Source: Antennarius striatus | Lineage: Eukaryota > Chordata > Actinopteri > Lophiiformes > Antennariidae | Length of the DNA: 64,000 bases | Direction of reading: 5' to 3' | Assembly: GCF_040054535.1 (NCBI RefSeq) | Contig: NC_090791.1 | Location: 17,099,827 to 17,163,826, forward strand | Shown: positions 1-11,512 of the stretch, one piece after another | Position numbering within the stretch: position 1 is the stretch's first letter | How the letters are laid out: every line of letters begins with the position of its first letter | Translations under genes and position numbers: made by a program | The notes under the pieces: model-generated | Told to the model about the DNA's origin: nothing | Databases searched by the model: none | Seen by the model: only the letters and a program-made list of their open reading frames with translations

Positions 1-188
1 CCGAGTGAAGCCACATGATGTGTTATTGCAGCATACTGCTGTTACATTGAACAAAGCACATCACTGAGTGTAGCATTACATAGCATAAAAGAGTTGTGAT
101 CTAAACCACACACACGGCACACCCAATAATACTTCTGACCTGCTCGATGAGCGATGAACAAAGAGGCCTGCGGCCCGTCAGGACTTAC

Positions 189-250
189 CCGAGTGAAATC
201 ACGACAGCTCTGCTGAACTTCTGGACGGAAGCACCGACAGCGTCGCTCAT
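189..250 (-). CDS. possible first coding exon of a minus-strand gene leaving the window
   Basis: On the minus strand an ATG at 250-248 opens a 21-residue reading frame, MSDAVGASVQKFSRAVVISL plus G. It runs straight into a consensus donor GTAAGT at 188-183. The codons are GC-rich compared with the surroundings, and the frame has no stop before the donor. No downstream exon is visible in the remaining 180 bases, so the gene would continue beyond the left edge. I do not recognise the protein. A weak acceptor-like CAG sits at 268-266, so the ATG could lie inside a second exon. A chance ORF next to a chance donor is a real alternative. Confidence 0.3.
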
Positions 251-940
251 CAGGTTTTTATTTACCTGCATGTTCATGTGACCCGATCCATCTGGGGAGG
301 GCTGAATGTAGGAGGAGGTGTGATGAGGTCGAGATGCAAAGTTTCAGGTGATGCGTGTTTTCAACTCCTGGGTGAAAGTGACTCCAACAGCAGACTGCCA
401 TATGAGTTGGTAAAAGACCATAACTTCTTACCAGCAGGAATGAATGCGACACACTTTCATACTGACTTGAAACTTTTGTGATCTGAATTGGAATAATGGG
501 GGGGTGGGGGGGTTAGGGTACAGGATGAATTATCCACTACCCTGTTTGTGTTTTCTCTCTGTCTGGTTTCCCTATTAACACAAAAATGTGCAGAATTTCC
601 CTCTCTGGCTCACAATAGGAAACTAAAAGACTGACACCTTAGTTCCCAGAGAGGATCCGTGATGGTCACATGCACGCGTTAAAATATATAAAAGATTTTG
701 CTGCAAGACTCAAACGAGCTTTGCTCTCGTAAAGAGTTGACCCCCTTTGATGGGGTTAAACTACGAGAAAAACACGCAGACAAAAGCAAAACAAAAACAA
801 GGATGAATGAATGAATTGCCTGTCTGTGTTTGGCGTTTGGGGGCAGAGAGAACATTTTATTTAATTGCATTTCATACATGTTCATATCACATGCACAGCG
901 TCCGTCCATTCAGTCTTTTTTTTTTTTTTAATTGTAGTGA
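251..940. other. intergenic, no feature supported
   Basis: Only short frames on both strands, a G-rich stretch near 500-512 and AT-rich sequence are present. No splice-flanked exon or recognised repeat was seen. Confidence 0.5.
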
Positions 941-1128
941 TTGAGGGGTGGCACGGTGGTGCAGTGGGTAGCACTGTTGCCTCATGGCAAGGTGGTTCCG
1001 GGTTCGAGTCCCGCTCTGTGCGGAGTTTGTATGTTCTCCCCGTGCTTGCGTGGGTTCTCTCTGGCTTCCTCCCTCCTCCGAAAAAACATGCACTTCAGGT
1101 TAATTGGCCGCTCTCAAATTGACCGTAG
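941..1128 (+). repeat. tRNA-derived SINE-like fish repeat, 3'-truncated copy
   Basis: The sequence has the hallmark order of a very common fish repeat. A GGCACGGTGGTGCAGTGG start contains a pol III A-box-like TGGGTAGCACTG, followed by a B-box-like GGTTCGAGTCC near 1002. Then come the body motifs GTATGTTCTCCCCGTG and CATGCACTTCAGGTTAATTGG. The usual 3' half is missing because another repeat begins at about 1128. A longer copy lies on the minus strand at 54314-54680. Confidence 0.8.
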
Positions 1129-1330
1129 TTCTACTCTACTCTCCCCTCTGGGAGAGTAGAGTAGAACTTTATTGATCCCTTCAGGAGGTTCCGTCACGGA
1201 AATTAACTTCTCCGTCGCACACAGCACAGTGGGTACACAAAAAAAACATAGAAAAAGCACACAGAAAGCACCAGCACATAGAAAGTAGTACAACACCAAA
1301 TAGAACGATTAATAACTAACGAATAAATAA
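1128..1330 (+). repeat. interspersed repeat 3' segment starting in a hairpin
   Basis: The phrase AACTTTATTGATCCCTTCAG followed by a GAAATTAA tract is typical of the 3' region of an abundant fish retroelement family; this is from general recall, not a search. It is followed by an A-rich, ATAAATAA-rich tail. Its left edge is a perfect 18-bp inverted repeat (1128-1145 and 1150-1167) with a 4-base loop. Confidence 0.5.
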
Positions 1331-2927
1331 ATAAATAATAACAAGTAATAAATAATGAAGATGAAAGAATGTAGTCATTATTCTGTTTGCTATGATCTCC
1401 AGATCACCAGATTTGGCTTCTCAGAGTAAACTTGTTGTGATAACTGTGGTTCCAGTTTGGAACTTAGTGGTGGACAGTGAGCACACACCACCATCAGGTC
1501 AAAGCGCAGAAAAATGTCTTCTCTTCATGACATTATTAGATGTACAGATTGTAAAAGAATGCTTTTTTTCTGGTGTAACAATACTTGTTGTCTTTTTGTT
1601 ACAAAGGGAAGTCTCTCACAAAACAAACATTCTTCAGTTCTGGCTGACTGGTAAAGTTCAGACATTTCTGTTCTTTTTGGGGCAGAAAACAAATAAATGA
1701 GTGAAACCACCAAGACAATAAATTGCTTCAGGAGTTGTTACTATTCATAAAGGAGTCGTCGTTCCACCCACCCTCATGTGAGCTGTTATGGTGACCTGCA
1801 CCCAAGTGTGAATGGTTGTTGTGGTTTCTGGGGGTGGAGGTCAACACTGCGTTGCAGGTGTCTGATGGATGTGTCCTAATCCTCCTCCTCTGTTCAGAGA
1901 GGGTTTCTGAAGTTAGACAAAAATAGTTTCTTTAACTTTTCTCTCAAATCATCTGTCTTCCCTCATAAAACCTGGACATGTCTGTCCACAAAGGAGTGTC
2001 CGCTGTCTTTCAGGTGCAGGCGGACTGCTGAGTCTCGTCCAGAGGAGCTGACTCTCTTGTGTTGAACCATATGCTTGTTGATAAAGGCTAAAAAATGAAA
2101 CAAAAAATATATACAATCAACAATTGTATTTTAAAATTAACCTTATATAAATCTATAACCTTATATAAATAACTATTGTCTTTCTTCTACTAAATACACC
2201 CACATCAGGGGGTCCTTAGAATTTCATACTTGATTTCACCTCAATGTGTTGACGGTTAAGAAAGGTTATTTTTTTCCTGAGGTATTTGTAGGAGCGATGA
2301 GAAAGCAACAGATGGTATAACTCTGATAAAGAGAGATGATATAAGGTAATGTGGAACTTTGCTGCATTAAGCCTTGTTTACGTGTTTTTCATCCCGAAAT
2401 CATCCAATAAAAAGAACTGATGCCATAAAAAGAAAGCAGGTCAACATGTGTCCTTCACTACTGTTTTTCTCACCAACAATCAGGACCCTGAAGAGCAGCG
2501 AGACGAATTTGTTACTAATTCAAAGTCAAATGTACCGGATATGCACGACATACAGCACAGATGAAATTACACAAAATGTTAAAGTTATAATACTTTTCTG
2601 AATTAATTATATTTTTATTAGCATTATAATATTAACACAACATGTCACAGTCATAAATGTGGTATTGATTTCTGTCAAATACTGAATGGCTGTGAAATTG
2701 CAGGATTAATTTTGATAAATCCACAACATTGGGAATTTTGGGCACTGATATTGTTTTTCACAGTAAATTTGTTGTAACACAAATACAGAAATTAGTGTGA
2801 GTCTCATTTAGTGATTTGTTATAAATGCAAATTTGTATCAAATAAATATAGCACACTTTCATTTTAGAATATAAAAAACTGCTTTGGACTGAAGCAAGAA
2901 GTATACAACCATCAAAACTGCATTTAT
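1331..2927. other. AT-rich intergenic DNA, nothing recognised
   Basis: No frame with coding character or plausible splice signals was found on either strand. AT content is high, especially at 2090-2200 and 2580-2890. Confidence 0.5.
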
Positions 2928-2929
2928 TA

Positions 2930-3466
2930 CCGTATTGGCCCGAATATAAGACGGTGTTTTTTGCATTGAAATAAGACTGAAAAAGTGGGGGTCGTCTTAC
3001 ATTCAGGGTTTAGACATTACACGAATGCTTTAGACATTATGCGAATGCTGAACTGAACTCCCCAGGCCAAAGTGAACCCCTGTCACGGAGAAGAAGAAAA
3101 AAATAGCAGCAGCACAAAGAAGAAGAATAAAAAAATAGCAGTAAGAAAGAAAAGAGAAGAAAATAAGAGAAGAGATAACAGAAAATGGAGAAACGTAGCG
3201 ACAATCTGGAGAAAAGTGGTAAAAAGAAGAGAATCTGGATTACTTTTTTTTGTTGTTGTTGTTGTGAGACAAATAATTTGAGAGAAACAACAACAGAATG
3301 GTTGTTTAGTGTGTATTATGTCTAACTGAATGAAGGCAATCACTAACATTTGATAAGAAAGTAGTTTTGAATGGCTTTTTCTGCATAAAAATTTTGTGTT
3401 CAAAAAGTCTTTTTTCAAACTTGAGTCTTGAAAAAGGGGGGTCGTCTTATATTCGGGCCAATACAG
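2930..3466. mobile_element. non-autonomous DNA transposon (MITE), TA target duplication
   Basis: The left end reads CCGTATTGGCCCGAATATAA. The right end is its reverse complement with a single mismatch (CTGTATTGG...), giving terminal inverted repeats of about 23 bp. The dinucleotide TA flanks both sides (2928-2929 and 3467-3468), as expected for the Tc1/mariner/pogo group. The 537-bp interior is A-rich and codes for nothing credible. Confidence 0.8.
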
Positions 3467-3724
3467 TATTTGTGCTGATTTACTTTTAATTTTTTATAAT
3501 CTTGGGATTAGATGCATGATTTTGTATTCTTAACGAAACAATTCGACTGTAACACAGCACACAGTCACACATATTCTTTTATCCTTAATTTTTCTGTAAC
3601 ATACGCAGCTTCATTTTCGACATCTGCTGTTCGTCTTCCTCATCAGATTTTTTTATTGAGCCAATAACAACATGTTCAATGTCTAGTAAGAGCACATATG
3701 GCTGTGTGTGGGTGTTACTGTATC

Positions 3725-4873
3725 CAGGGCTTTGAACCACTTCATGGAACAAAGATGAAAACCAAAACCTTTTTCTATTTTGCCAGGAACAAAAACGAAA
3801 CCAAAAACTTTATAGTTTTTAATGTTCTGGAACTGAATCAGTTATTCAAAATAATAGTAATCGGTTAATACCGGGGGGGGGGGTTCGTTCTTGAAAAAAA
3901 TATCTGACCATCTTTCACTTCCTGTCATCCACTCAATGTGTGACGGGAGAGGAGAGAAGTTGAGGCAGATCACCAGCAGTCAAGGGAAAGGCAGTCTCCA
4001 AATCTCCATTGTATTCATAACAGGTAAACACTGCAGTCTGTTGATCTTAAAAAATGTTTGATTTAGACATTTACTCATTGACTCAGCTGCGGCCATTTTC
4101 ACAGCAGAGTTCCCCAGACTCTGCTTTGAAACTTTGAAGCTTTGAAACTGAAACTTTGTTTCATCTATCTGCTTGTTTATGAAGGGTGACACTTTGTTAC
4201 ATCATAAACTGCTGCAACTTCTCCATCGTCCTCTGACTCTCCATCCTCTGTTCCATAACTGGATCAGTGCTGTTGTTCTGTTTACTGTAGGGACATAACT
4301 ACAGTATGTAAACCAATTACTTTAATTGCCAATTCAAAAACCCTAAAGCTACCTACTTATTTCTATTCACAAGGAATGTTATTAACCGGTTAGGGAACTG
4401 TATTTACAGGCCACTTCAAAGTGGTGATGTATTGTGATTGTCAGCGTTTGTGTGTTTGTCCGTCCGTCTGTCCATTAATTAGTCCACCAAATATCTTCGT
4501 AACCGTAGCAGATAGAAAAATGAAACAAAAAGCACATTACTTGGGCAGCCAAGGGGATGAAAATGAGATGATGACCTTGACCTCGACAAAACTAGGTCAA
4601 GGTCAAATTTCAACTTTTTTACTCTCAGGAACCGAATAAGATAGAAAGATGAGGGAGGCCAGTGTAAGACCATAGATCAAAGCAGTAGCTTCGATCTTTG
4701 ACCTATGCAAGTAGGTCAGAGTAAAATTTTCAATTCAGGGGTGTGGCCGGATGTTGAAGTCTGTGACTGCCTTGGTTCTTGTTCTTTGTTCTAATCGATT
4801 AAGGAACGTCAACCTTAAGACTGTTTCTGTACGTAAAAAACCGATTGGCAGAAAATTCTGGTTCATAGCCCTG
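3725..4873. mobile_element. hAT-like non-autonomous element with a nested insertion
   Basis: The ends are CAGGGCTTTGAACCA (from 3725) and TGGTTCATAGCCCTG (to 4873), inverted with 14 of 15 bases matching. A second member of the family lies at 52494-53246. No clear 8-bp target duplication is visible, so the hAT assignment rests on the CAGGG-type end only. A different dispersed repeat (4415-4775) appears to be inserted inside this copy. Confidence 0.65.
4415..4775 (+). repeat. dispersed repeat, copy 1 of 3
   Basis: It shares the block AGGAACC(G/A/T)(A/G)ATAAGATAGAAAGATGAG, the following GGCCAGTGT and the downstream tract AGTAGGTCAG with copies at about 33340-33500 and 51930-52190. The preceding part carries runs of GTCCGTC and TGACCTTGACC/AGGTCAAGGTCA inverted motifs. 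No coding capacity was seen, and the class is unknown to me. Confidence 0.6.
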
Positions 4874-4875
4874 AA

Positions 4876-5284
4876 TATAACACCTTTACCATTTTGAAAA
4901 CCATGTGGGGTTTTTTTTTTTTTTTAATTTGGAAACATATCGCCACTTTAGTCCACTTTAGTTCAAGAGGTGAAACAGAGTAAACCTTTCACTGTTCAGA
5001 ATATCAGATTTTGGATGCTTGGAGATGACAGTATTGTCTGTGAGATTATAAATCTTCAAGAACCAAAGGCACACTGTTAGTACGGTACGAATCAGGCAAA
5101 TTAATTTATTGAGCTTGTCAACAGAATTAATAAATACAAAAAATACAAAATAAAAGGATTACGGTAAAATTTAAATCAAATTTGTAGAAAAAACATTCCA
5201 GATGGTTTTTTTTAAACATTTTTACTATTCAAGTGCCATCAAAACCTTACTGCTTCTAATAAATTATTAGATTTTCTCTGACAG
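4876..5284. other. intergenic upstream of naa60, nothing recognised
   Basis: AT-rich sequence with a poly-T tract near 4911-4926. No exon or repeat signature was found. Confidence 0.4.
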
Positions 5285-5345
5285 TGAGGGCTTCCTGTTT
5301 CCGCTGACGCGCTGATCGATGACGTTGTGATGACGTCATTCGTGT
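5285..5345 (+). promoter_or_regulatory. naa60: naa60 core promoter region with CRE and ETS-like sites
   Basis: A local rise in CpG content precedes the first exon. It holds an ETS-like CTTCCTGTTTCCG at 5291-5303, a TGACGTTG at 5320, a full palindromic cAMP-response element TGACGTCA at 5331-5338 and an ACAGGAAG at 5351. There is no TATA box. This arrangement is typical of housekeeping promoters; function is inferred. Confidence 0.55.
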
Positions 5346-5578
5346 CACAAACAGGAAGAAAACATCCAGACGCTAGCCTGCCATATCTGAGCTAGCCCGC
5401 TACCAGTTACCCGTTTAGAGCTCCGGTAGTGTGAAAGCGTCACAGGAATGAACGGGCCTTCCGAGCTGGGAGTAGACTGGTTCACTGTCATGCTGTGTCC
5501 GGCGTAGGGAGTGTGTCGACTGGTGCCCACGGGAAATTATTATCCTCGACTTTCCTCCGGTCCGGGTGTTGAATCGAG
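5345..5578 (+). other. naa60: naa60 non-coding first exon (5' UTR); start approximate
   Basis: CpG-rich sequence ends at a consensus donor, GAATCGAG followed by GTACGT at 5579. The next exon on the same strand has its acceptor (CCCTGTAG) at 7218, six bases upstream of the naa60 start codon, so this segment fits as the untranslated first exon. The transcription start is not determined. Confidence 0.6.
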
Positions 5579-7224
5579 GTACGTTAGCTAGCGTTAGCAT
5601 GTATGCTAATGGCTACGAAGCTGCTTCTCTGTTAAAAGTTCGTTTTGTCTGATGTCATTTGACAGTATTAGTATCATTTAGCATGATCTAATCAGGTAAG
5701 GGTCTAATTACGTTAAAAAGTGAGAATTCGTCAATCGTGTAATTAACCTAACTATAGTCAGATGGGTAAAGAATGATGGATGTGATGCGTTCACGTACCT
5801 GTACGAACCTGTTCAGTCAGCTAGATGTCAGAATGGTGACGGGACGCATTCACTGACGTGCAGCTAATAAAGCTAAATATGAGATGGTGTCAGCTCCTCA
5901 AAACCAGCAGGCTACATATCTTTATTAATAATAATAATAATAATAACGTTTGTTTATGTAGAAAAAAATTCAACCTAAAATGCTCTGTTAGAAATTAAGT
6001 ACACCGACTGTCAGAATAAGACGAAGTCATAGTAGACCTGCCCAGTAACAAGGATAAAAATGGTTCAAATAAGGATGGAAATAAAATACAGAAAAATTGT
6101 TAAACTTGGACATAGAATATCATTTAAAACTGTCAAACTAAAGTTTCATGTATCTGGAGTGTACATTTAGCTCACAGTCAAATAAACACTTTATGAATAA
6201 ATGTAGAATCTTCAAAGCAAAGTTTTTTTTTTCAAAGAAGGCAAAACAAAAGAAATCAAATTTGAAATACAATAAGAATACACAAAACATTTAATAGAGT
6301 TTAAATAGAACAAGTGGTGTGTTATTAATGGATAACAGTACCCCATAAAAATAACAGGGAAAAAACAGTATAGATAAAATACAAATATTATACAGATTCA
6401 GATTTGAATAAAGGTGGGTTTTGAAAAAGAATTTTAACAACGGACATGACTTTTGTGGTGAAGTATTCTCGAAGGATGGGGCCTTAACTCTGTCACACTT
6501 CAGCTTTAACCAGGAAACAACCAATCTAACTACCTAACCAGTCATAGACATGAGCCTCGGTTCAATCAAACATGACCACTCAATGAGTTTCTGCAGTAAA
6601 GTTAGTCCAAGGTGGATATCAAGATGAGCTAGAGTTGTGACAGCAGGTACACATTGTCTGGGAGAAAAGAGCTGATTCACATTGTTTGCTTGAGAAAAGT
6701 AGTGTCATCTATGAAAGAAAATATCTTCTTGTTAATTTTGCCCCGGAGTAGGGCATTATAAATGTCATGAATGTGTAACACATTCTTGTGAATATTACTA
6801 AAATGTATTTATTACTATTACTATTATTCTTATTATATTCTCCACTCCAAATGTTCAAACCAACTTTTCTCTTCTTCAAATGTTTCTGCTATGGTGGGTT
6901 ATAAGGTGTGACTCATGAACTTTGGATGTTAAATCAGTGATAAATTAAATTATTTTCTCCTGCACAGCTCTCACTGTCTTAAGTGTTCCTTGCAAGCCTT
7001 TACATCCTGTTCATGAAGATCTAACTAGGAAGTGTTTGCGTAATTTGATTCTTTCTTTGACTGTGTGAATACTGCTTTTCACCGAAGTTCGAATTTTCCG
7101 CTGGTCTGTCACTCATTTATTATTGATGTTTAGTTCAGCCCTGTCCTGTTTTTTTAGCCACAATGTCCAGCAATCAGTTTTACTCACCAAACCTGTCTGT
7201 GCCTTGTGCTCCCTGTAGGTGTGA

Positions 7225-8168
7225 ATGAGTGACGTGGTGCCTCCCACAGCTCTCAGTGAAGTCCAGCTCCGCTTCCTCTGCCATGATGACATAGAAAATG
7301 TCAAGCTGCTCTGTAGTGATTGGTTCCCAATCGAGTAAGAATCATATTCAGTGATTGAACCTGTCAGTCTTGAGAATTCAAGCATGTAATCAAAATTGAC
7401 TTTTTATATATATATACAGTGATACCTCTGTACTCGACCATAATCCGTTCTGAGGTGGTGGTTGAGCACCGATTTGTTCGACCACCGAAACCAATTTTCC
7501 CATAAGAAATAATGGAAAGTATTTTAATCCGTTCTTACCATTTAGAAAAATACCTAAAATATTATAAGAACGTGTATCTAAACAACAATGAAGACGTAAA
7601 TGTGCACAAGCAGTACATGATAAAGATAAAGCATTATAAACCATTTTGTATAATTTACTTTACGTTTTGGAGAGTGGTTGATGGCACTAGCGTCATCATG
7701 GAAGGGGAATCCCTTCCATGATGACGCTAGGTAACGCGCCTCCAGGGGTTTTCTCCCTTCTCTCTCTCTTCCGTGGAGGTGAATCTGGCTGGGCAGTAGC
7801 CTTCCTCTTTTCTTTAAGAAGGAACCTGTCCATTGTCAGTTGCTTCTGCTTCAAGATAGTGGAAATAGTTGACTTTGCCATTTCGTACTGCGACGTGAGG
7901 TCGGACACTCGTACACCACTTTCATATTTTGCTATAATTTCCGTACGTCTTTGCGTACGTAATTTGCGTACGTGTTACTCCGCTGGCGGTCTGAGTCGAA
8001 CTGACGCTTACCCGCTGGCCGAGGAGCGCAGCCGAGGAGCGCGTTCGGGTCGACTTGGCTCGTCGAGTACCGAAAATCTGTTCGGGGTCCGATACATTTT
8101 CTACTCAAATTTTTTGGTCGAGCACCGATTTGGTCGAGTATAGAGGCGGTCGAGTACAGAGGTATCAC

Positions 8169-8199
<31 letters not shown>

Positions 8200-11100
8200 G
8201 ATATAACCTTCAAGAACATGCAGTTCGGCTGAACTGGTCGCACCAAATTCACTTATGAACAGCCTCTAGGAATGACTTGAGTTTGTAGGTTGAGGACTAC
8301 AGTATTTTCCGGATTATAAAGTGCACTGGATTATTAGGCGCACAGGACCATAAAACACATCTAAGAACTCATCTTCGATGAATGGTCTATTTTAAAACTT
8401 TTTTCATATATAAGGCACATTGGATTATAAGAAATTGAGAAAATTAAAGGCTTTTATGTACGCCTTACAGTGCAGAAAATACTGTACCTGTATTGCTATC
8501 GTGTTGTCTACAAGAAGGATGGATGGGTGGATGAACATTTTCTAAAGATACTAAATCAATGATTCGTCAGTGATCTTACCAGACTTTATATTCAGGACTC
8601 CCATTGTGTTACAAATTTCCTGGACCTTTGAAAAGATTCCCCTGTGCGAGTGCTAACGTTGGTGTCCTTTAATTGCAGATACCCAGACTCATGGTATCAG
8701 GACATCACCTCCAACAAAAAATTCTTCTCCCTCGCTGCCACCTTCAGAGGAGGCATCGTGGGGATGATCGTTGCCGAGATCAAAGGCCGGACCAAAGTGC
8801 ATAAGGAGGTATGTTTGGTTTCGTTTTCCCGTCCATCGCCTAAAACACAGGGCTTCAAACATTGTTATTGACAATGTATTTCGTGACGATGGTGCTACCA
8901 AGTGTGTTGAATCACTTTATCACTCAGCTGCCATTTAGAAATGCTTCAAGTGGAGCCACAAACAAAGTGCAGTCTGCTTGTATTCTTGATAATTAGACTA
9001 TCAGATGTCCTCAACAGAGTAGCAATCTGACACTTAACAATAGGATACCTTAAGAGGTAGAAAAATGACACACCAGAATTAGGTTTAACCTACACTAGAA
9101 TCAGAAATCTGCTGTTTTCACTTTACACTAGTTTTTGTAAACTAGGAATCTGTCTTCCTTTGGTGATATCTACCTCCACTAGGATAAACAATGTTTAATG
9201 AGGGAAACACAGCATGCTCAGAGTGACATCAGATTACTAAACCAGAAATAATCTCTATACCTCTGATAAGTGATATTTTAAACTCCATGATAAATCAAAT
9301 TTAGACTTTATTCCAGAATCCATGCTGGATGGTAAAATAGTATGCTCATGTTTGTGGAGAACAATTGGACTGTTGCCTTAGTGTATTTTGCTCTGTGTGT
9401 ATCTGCATTAGGATGGAGACATCCTGGCTTCCAGTTTCCCTGTGGACACACAGGTAGCCTACATCCTAAGCCTGGGAGTGGTCAAAGAGTTCAGGAAACA
9501 CGGCATAGGTATGACTTCCCTGTCCTACAAGCTCAAGATGCAGCGGTTATGACACACAACACAGTGATGCAGTTCAACCACTGTAAATTCCAGACTATAA
9601 GCTGCTGCTGCTACTTTTTTCTCACACTTTGAACCTTGCGGCTTAAACAATGATGCGGCTAATCTATTATATGGATTTTTCGAGTGAACGTCGTCCAAAG
9701 AGTGCTCTTCTATAGCAGGAAGTAAAAGAACGAGACAAGCGGGTTAACGAGATAATGCAGCAAGGAAGACGCTACTTTAGTTTGATTTTGTTTTGAACAC
9801 ACATTTTGCACATCACGCACACTGTTATGATGGGAAACACTCAAAGAAAGCCATATGATGCAGCATTTAAGCAATCTGGTTGTCACAGTAGGAAAAAGAG
9901 ACGCTGCATGTAAGCGTGCCATCAACGTATAGATGGTGAGACATTGGAGACAGCGGCTTTATTTTATTTTTTTATTACTGTTCTGAGAAAACCAACGATT
10001 CAAAATCTTTGTCCACAACTTACATCAAATATCAGACTCAATCTCTGAGTCATAATTCACACAAAGATTTGAACACATGACTGTGATGCTAATATGATGG
10101 TGAACATTTTGTTTTTGTTGCTTTATGTGTTGACTGTTTATTATTATAATGAGAAAAACTTTATTGGAACCATCTGATAAAAATCTGTCTCAGGTGTTCG
10201 TCTCGTCTGCCCAGTCTAATTCCAGAGTCCAGATTCTATAAAGCAAGGGTATTCAAAATAACATCCATTATTCATGACCTGGTCTATTTAAAAGTCATGT
10301 TCAAATAGCACCCATCTATATTAATGAATTGTAAATAACACAACAATATGTGATTGAAGATTTTAAAGTCAGAAACCACAGAACAGTATATTAATGTGAA
10401 ATTAAAAGACGCACAGAACAGCACAAAAACTCACAGTTAGATTTTCTACTTTAATATATATGAAGATAATTTAAAAGTTGGTCTCATCTGACGAATACAT
10501 AATAATCACATAAAACAATAATGCATTGAATTATAGGCGTCTCATTCCAGTCCTCCAAAAGCAAAAGCACCACAACTTCACTCAGTTTTCAGAAGGTGTG
10601 CTCTTGTGATGCGTGTCAATGTTTTGCATGTTTTCTGCAAGTTAAACAAGTCAAACCACAGAATAAATCTGTGTTTTCTCCTCAGCCCACAGAGTAGTTC
10701 CAATGCAGTTCATAACCATAAGAAGGAAGACAACTCCGAATTAAGTTACAGGTTTTTTAAAAAATCTACAGAAAACAGCTCAGGAGACACTGACTCAACA
10801 ACACACACATCACGTTACCAGTAGCTGGCGCCACTGAGGAGAACTCAACGATCTGGCTTTGCACACACAGCCTTCACCCATCCTGTTCTCTCTGATTCGT
10901 TCATTGTTTTTCGTCTAGTGGACATTTCTTTTGCTTGTTCCCATAGTTAAATCCACTCCTGTTGGTCTTTACCTCTCAGTGACTGAGTGTTCTTGTCGTT
11001 CCAACATTCAGGCTCTCTACTGCTGGACAGTTTGAAGGAGCACATCTCAACGACAGCCCAGGACCACTGTAAGGCCATCTATCTGCACGTCCTCACCACC

Positions 11101-11512
11101 AACAACACTGCCATCCACTTCTACGAGAACAGGGATTTCAGGCAGCACCACTACCTGCCCTACTACTACTCCATACGAGGTGTCCTCAAGGATGGATTTA
11201 CATACGTGCTCTACATCAACGGTGGTCATCCGCCCTGGACAATATTATATCCTTTGTCGGAACCAGGAAAACCAATACTATATTTAGTGCATCTGTCATT
11301 CACCCATACACCTGACCTCCAGCGAGTAGAATCTGTCCTTAACTGTTTTTCCCACTGACTACATCCAACACATCGGATCAACCCTGGCCAGCCTGAGCCC
11401 CTGCTCCATTCCTCAGAGGCTGTACCGACAGGCTCAGTCCCTGCTGCGCTCTCTGCTACCCTGGTCCAACATCGCCTCCAAGACCGGCATACAGTACAGC
11501 AGAACAATGTGA
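7225..11512 (+). CDS. naa60: N-alpha-acetyltransferase 60 (NatF catalytic subunit), five coding exons
   Basis: Coding exons are 7225-7334, 8679-8808, 9412-9508, 11012-11246 and 11356-11512. They join in frame to 242 residues, the length of human NAA60. The protein starts MSDVVPPTALSEVQLRFLCH and ends in SRTM. It acetylates N-termini of transmembrane proteins on the cytosolic face of the Golgi. Visible GNAT features are the acetyl-CoA loop R108-K-H-G-I-G113, Tyr97 and His138 (the catalytic pair known from human Naa60), and the conserved YYYSIRGVLKDGF block. The C-terminal segment after WTIF corresponds to the membrane-binding amphipathic helices. The first three introns are GT-AG. The last is a U12-type AT-AC intron; reading it as GT-AG leaves the protein truncated. 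At that junction the residue is Phe where human has Leu. The start ATG lies six bases into the exon. There is no evidence of damage. Confidence 0.96.
7418..8170 (-). mobile_element. Tigger/pogo-like DNA transposon remnant in naa60 intron
   Basis: Perfect 23-bp terminal inverted repeats (7418-7440 and 8148-8170, beginning CAGTGATACCTCTGTACTCG) lie within TA-rich flanks. On the minus strand, 7908-7696 encodes a helix-turn-helix resembling the CENP-B/pogo family (SDLTSQYEMAKSTISTILKQ), then a basic stretch. The catalytic DDE domain is missing, so the 753-bp element is non-autonomous. The intact ends suggest fairly recent movement. Confidence 0.8.
7687..7730. repeat. perfect 20-bp inverted repeat, 4-base loop
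   Basis: The arm 7687-7706 (CTAGCGTCATCATGGAAGGG) is followed by GAAT and then its exact reverse complement at 7711-7730. It lies within the Tigger-like element. One of a series of such fold-backs in the window. Confidence 0.9.
8300..8484. mobile_element. MITE of the CAGTATTTTCC family, copy A
   Basis: It starts CAGTATTTTCCGGATTATAA and ends TGCAGAAAATACTG, with TA on both sides (8298-8299, 8485-8486). Related copies with the internal GTGCGCCTTATAA motif lie at 16928-17137 and 58643-58816. Mariner/Tigger-type insertion by target site. Confidence 0.75.
9579..9965. mobile_element. probable MITE (CTGTAAATTCCAGACTATAAG type)
   Basis: The start CACTGTAAATTCCAGACTAT and the repeated GCGGCTTA/GCGGCTAA motifs resemble a common fish non-autonomous DNA transposon. 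The right boundary near CAGCGGCTTTATTTTA (about 9950) is diffuse and no target duplication could be fixed. Confidence 0.4.
11247..11355 (+). other. naa60: U12-type AT-AC intron of naa60
   Basis: The 109-bp intron begins ATATCCTTT (11247-11255), an exact minor-spliceosome 5' splice site. It ends in CCCAC at 11355. A perfect U12 branch site TCCTTAAC (11336-11343) lies 13 bases from the 3' end, inside the 10-20 base window such introns require. Splicing here restores the frame W-T-I-F-D-Y-I. No GT-AG alternative in the interval does so. Confidence 0.93.

Noticed and set aside
5345-5530. Minus-strand 61-codon frame over the naa60 first exon
   Set aside because: It overlaps a CpG-rich untranslated exon on the opposite strand and shows no family similarity or independent splice support.
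11012-11358. naa60 last exon ending at the in-frame stop at 11358
   Set aside because: Reading through the AT-AC intron loses the conserved C-terminus ending in SRTM, which is present downstream in the correct phase after minor-spliceosome splicing.
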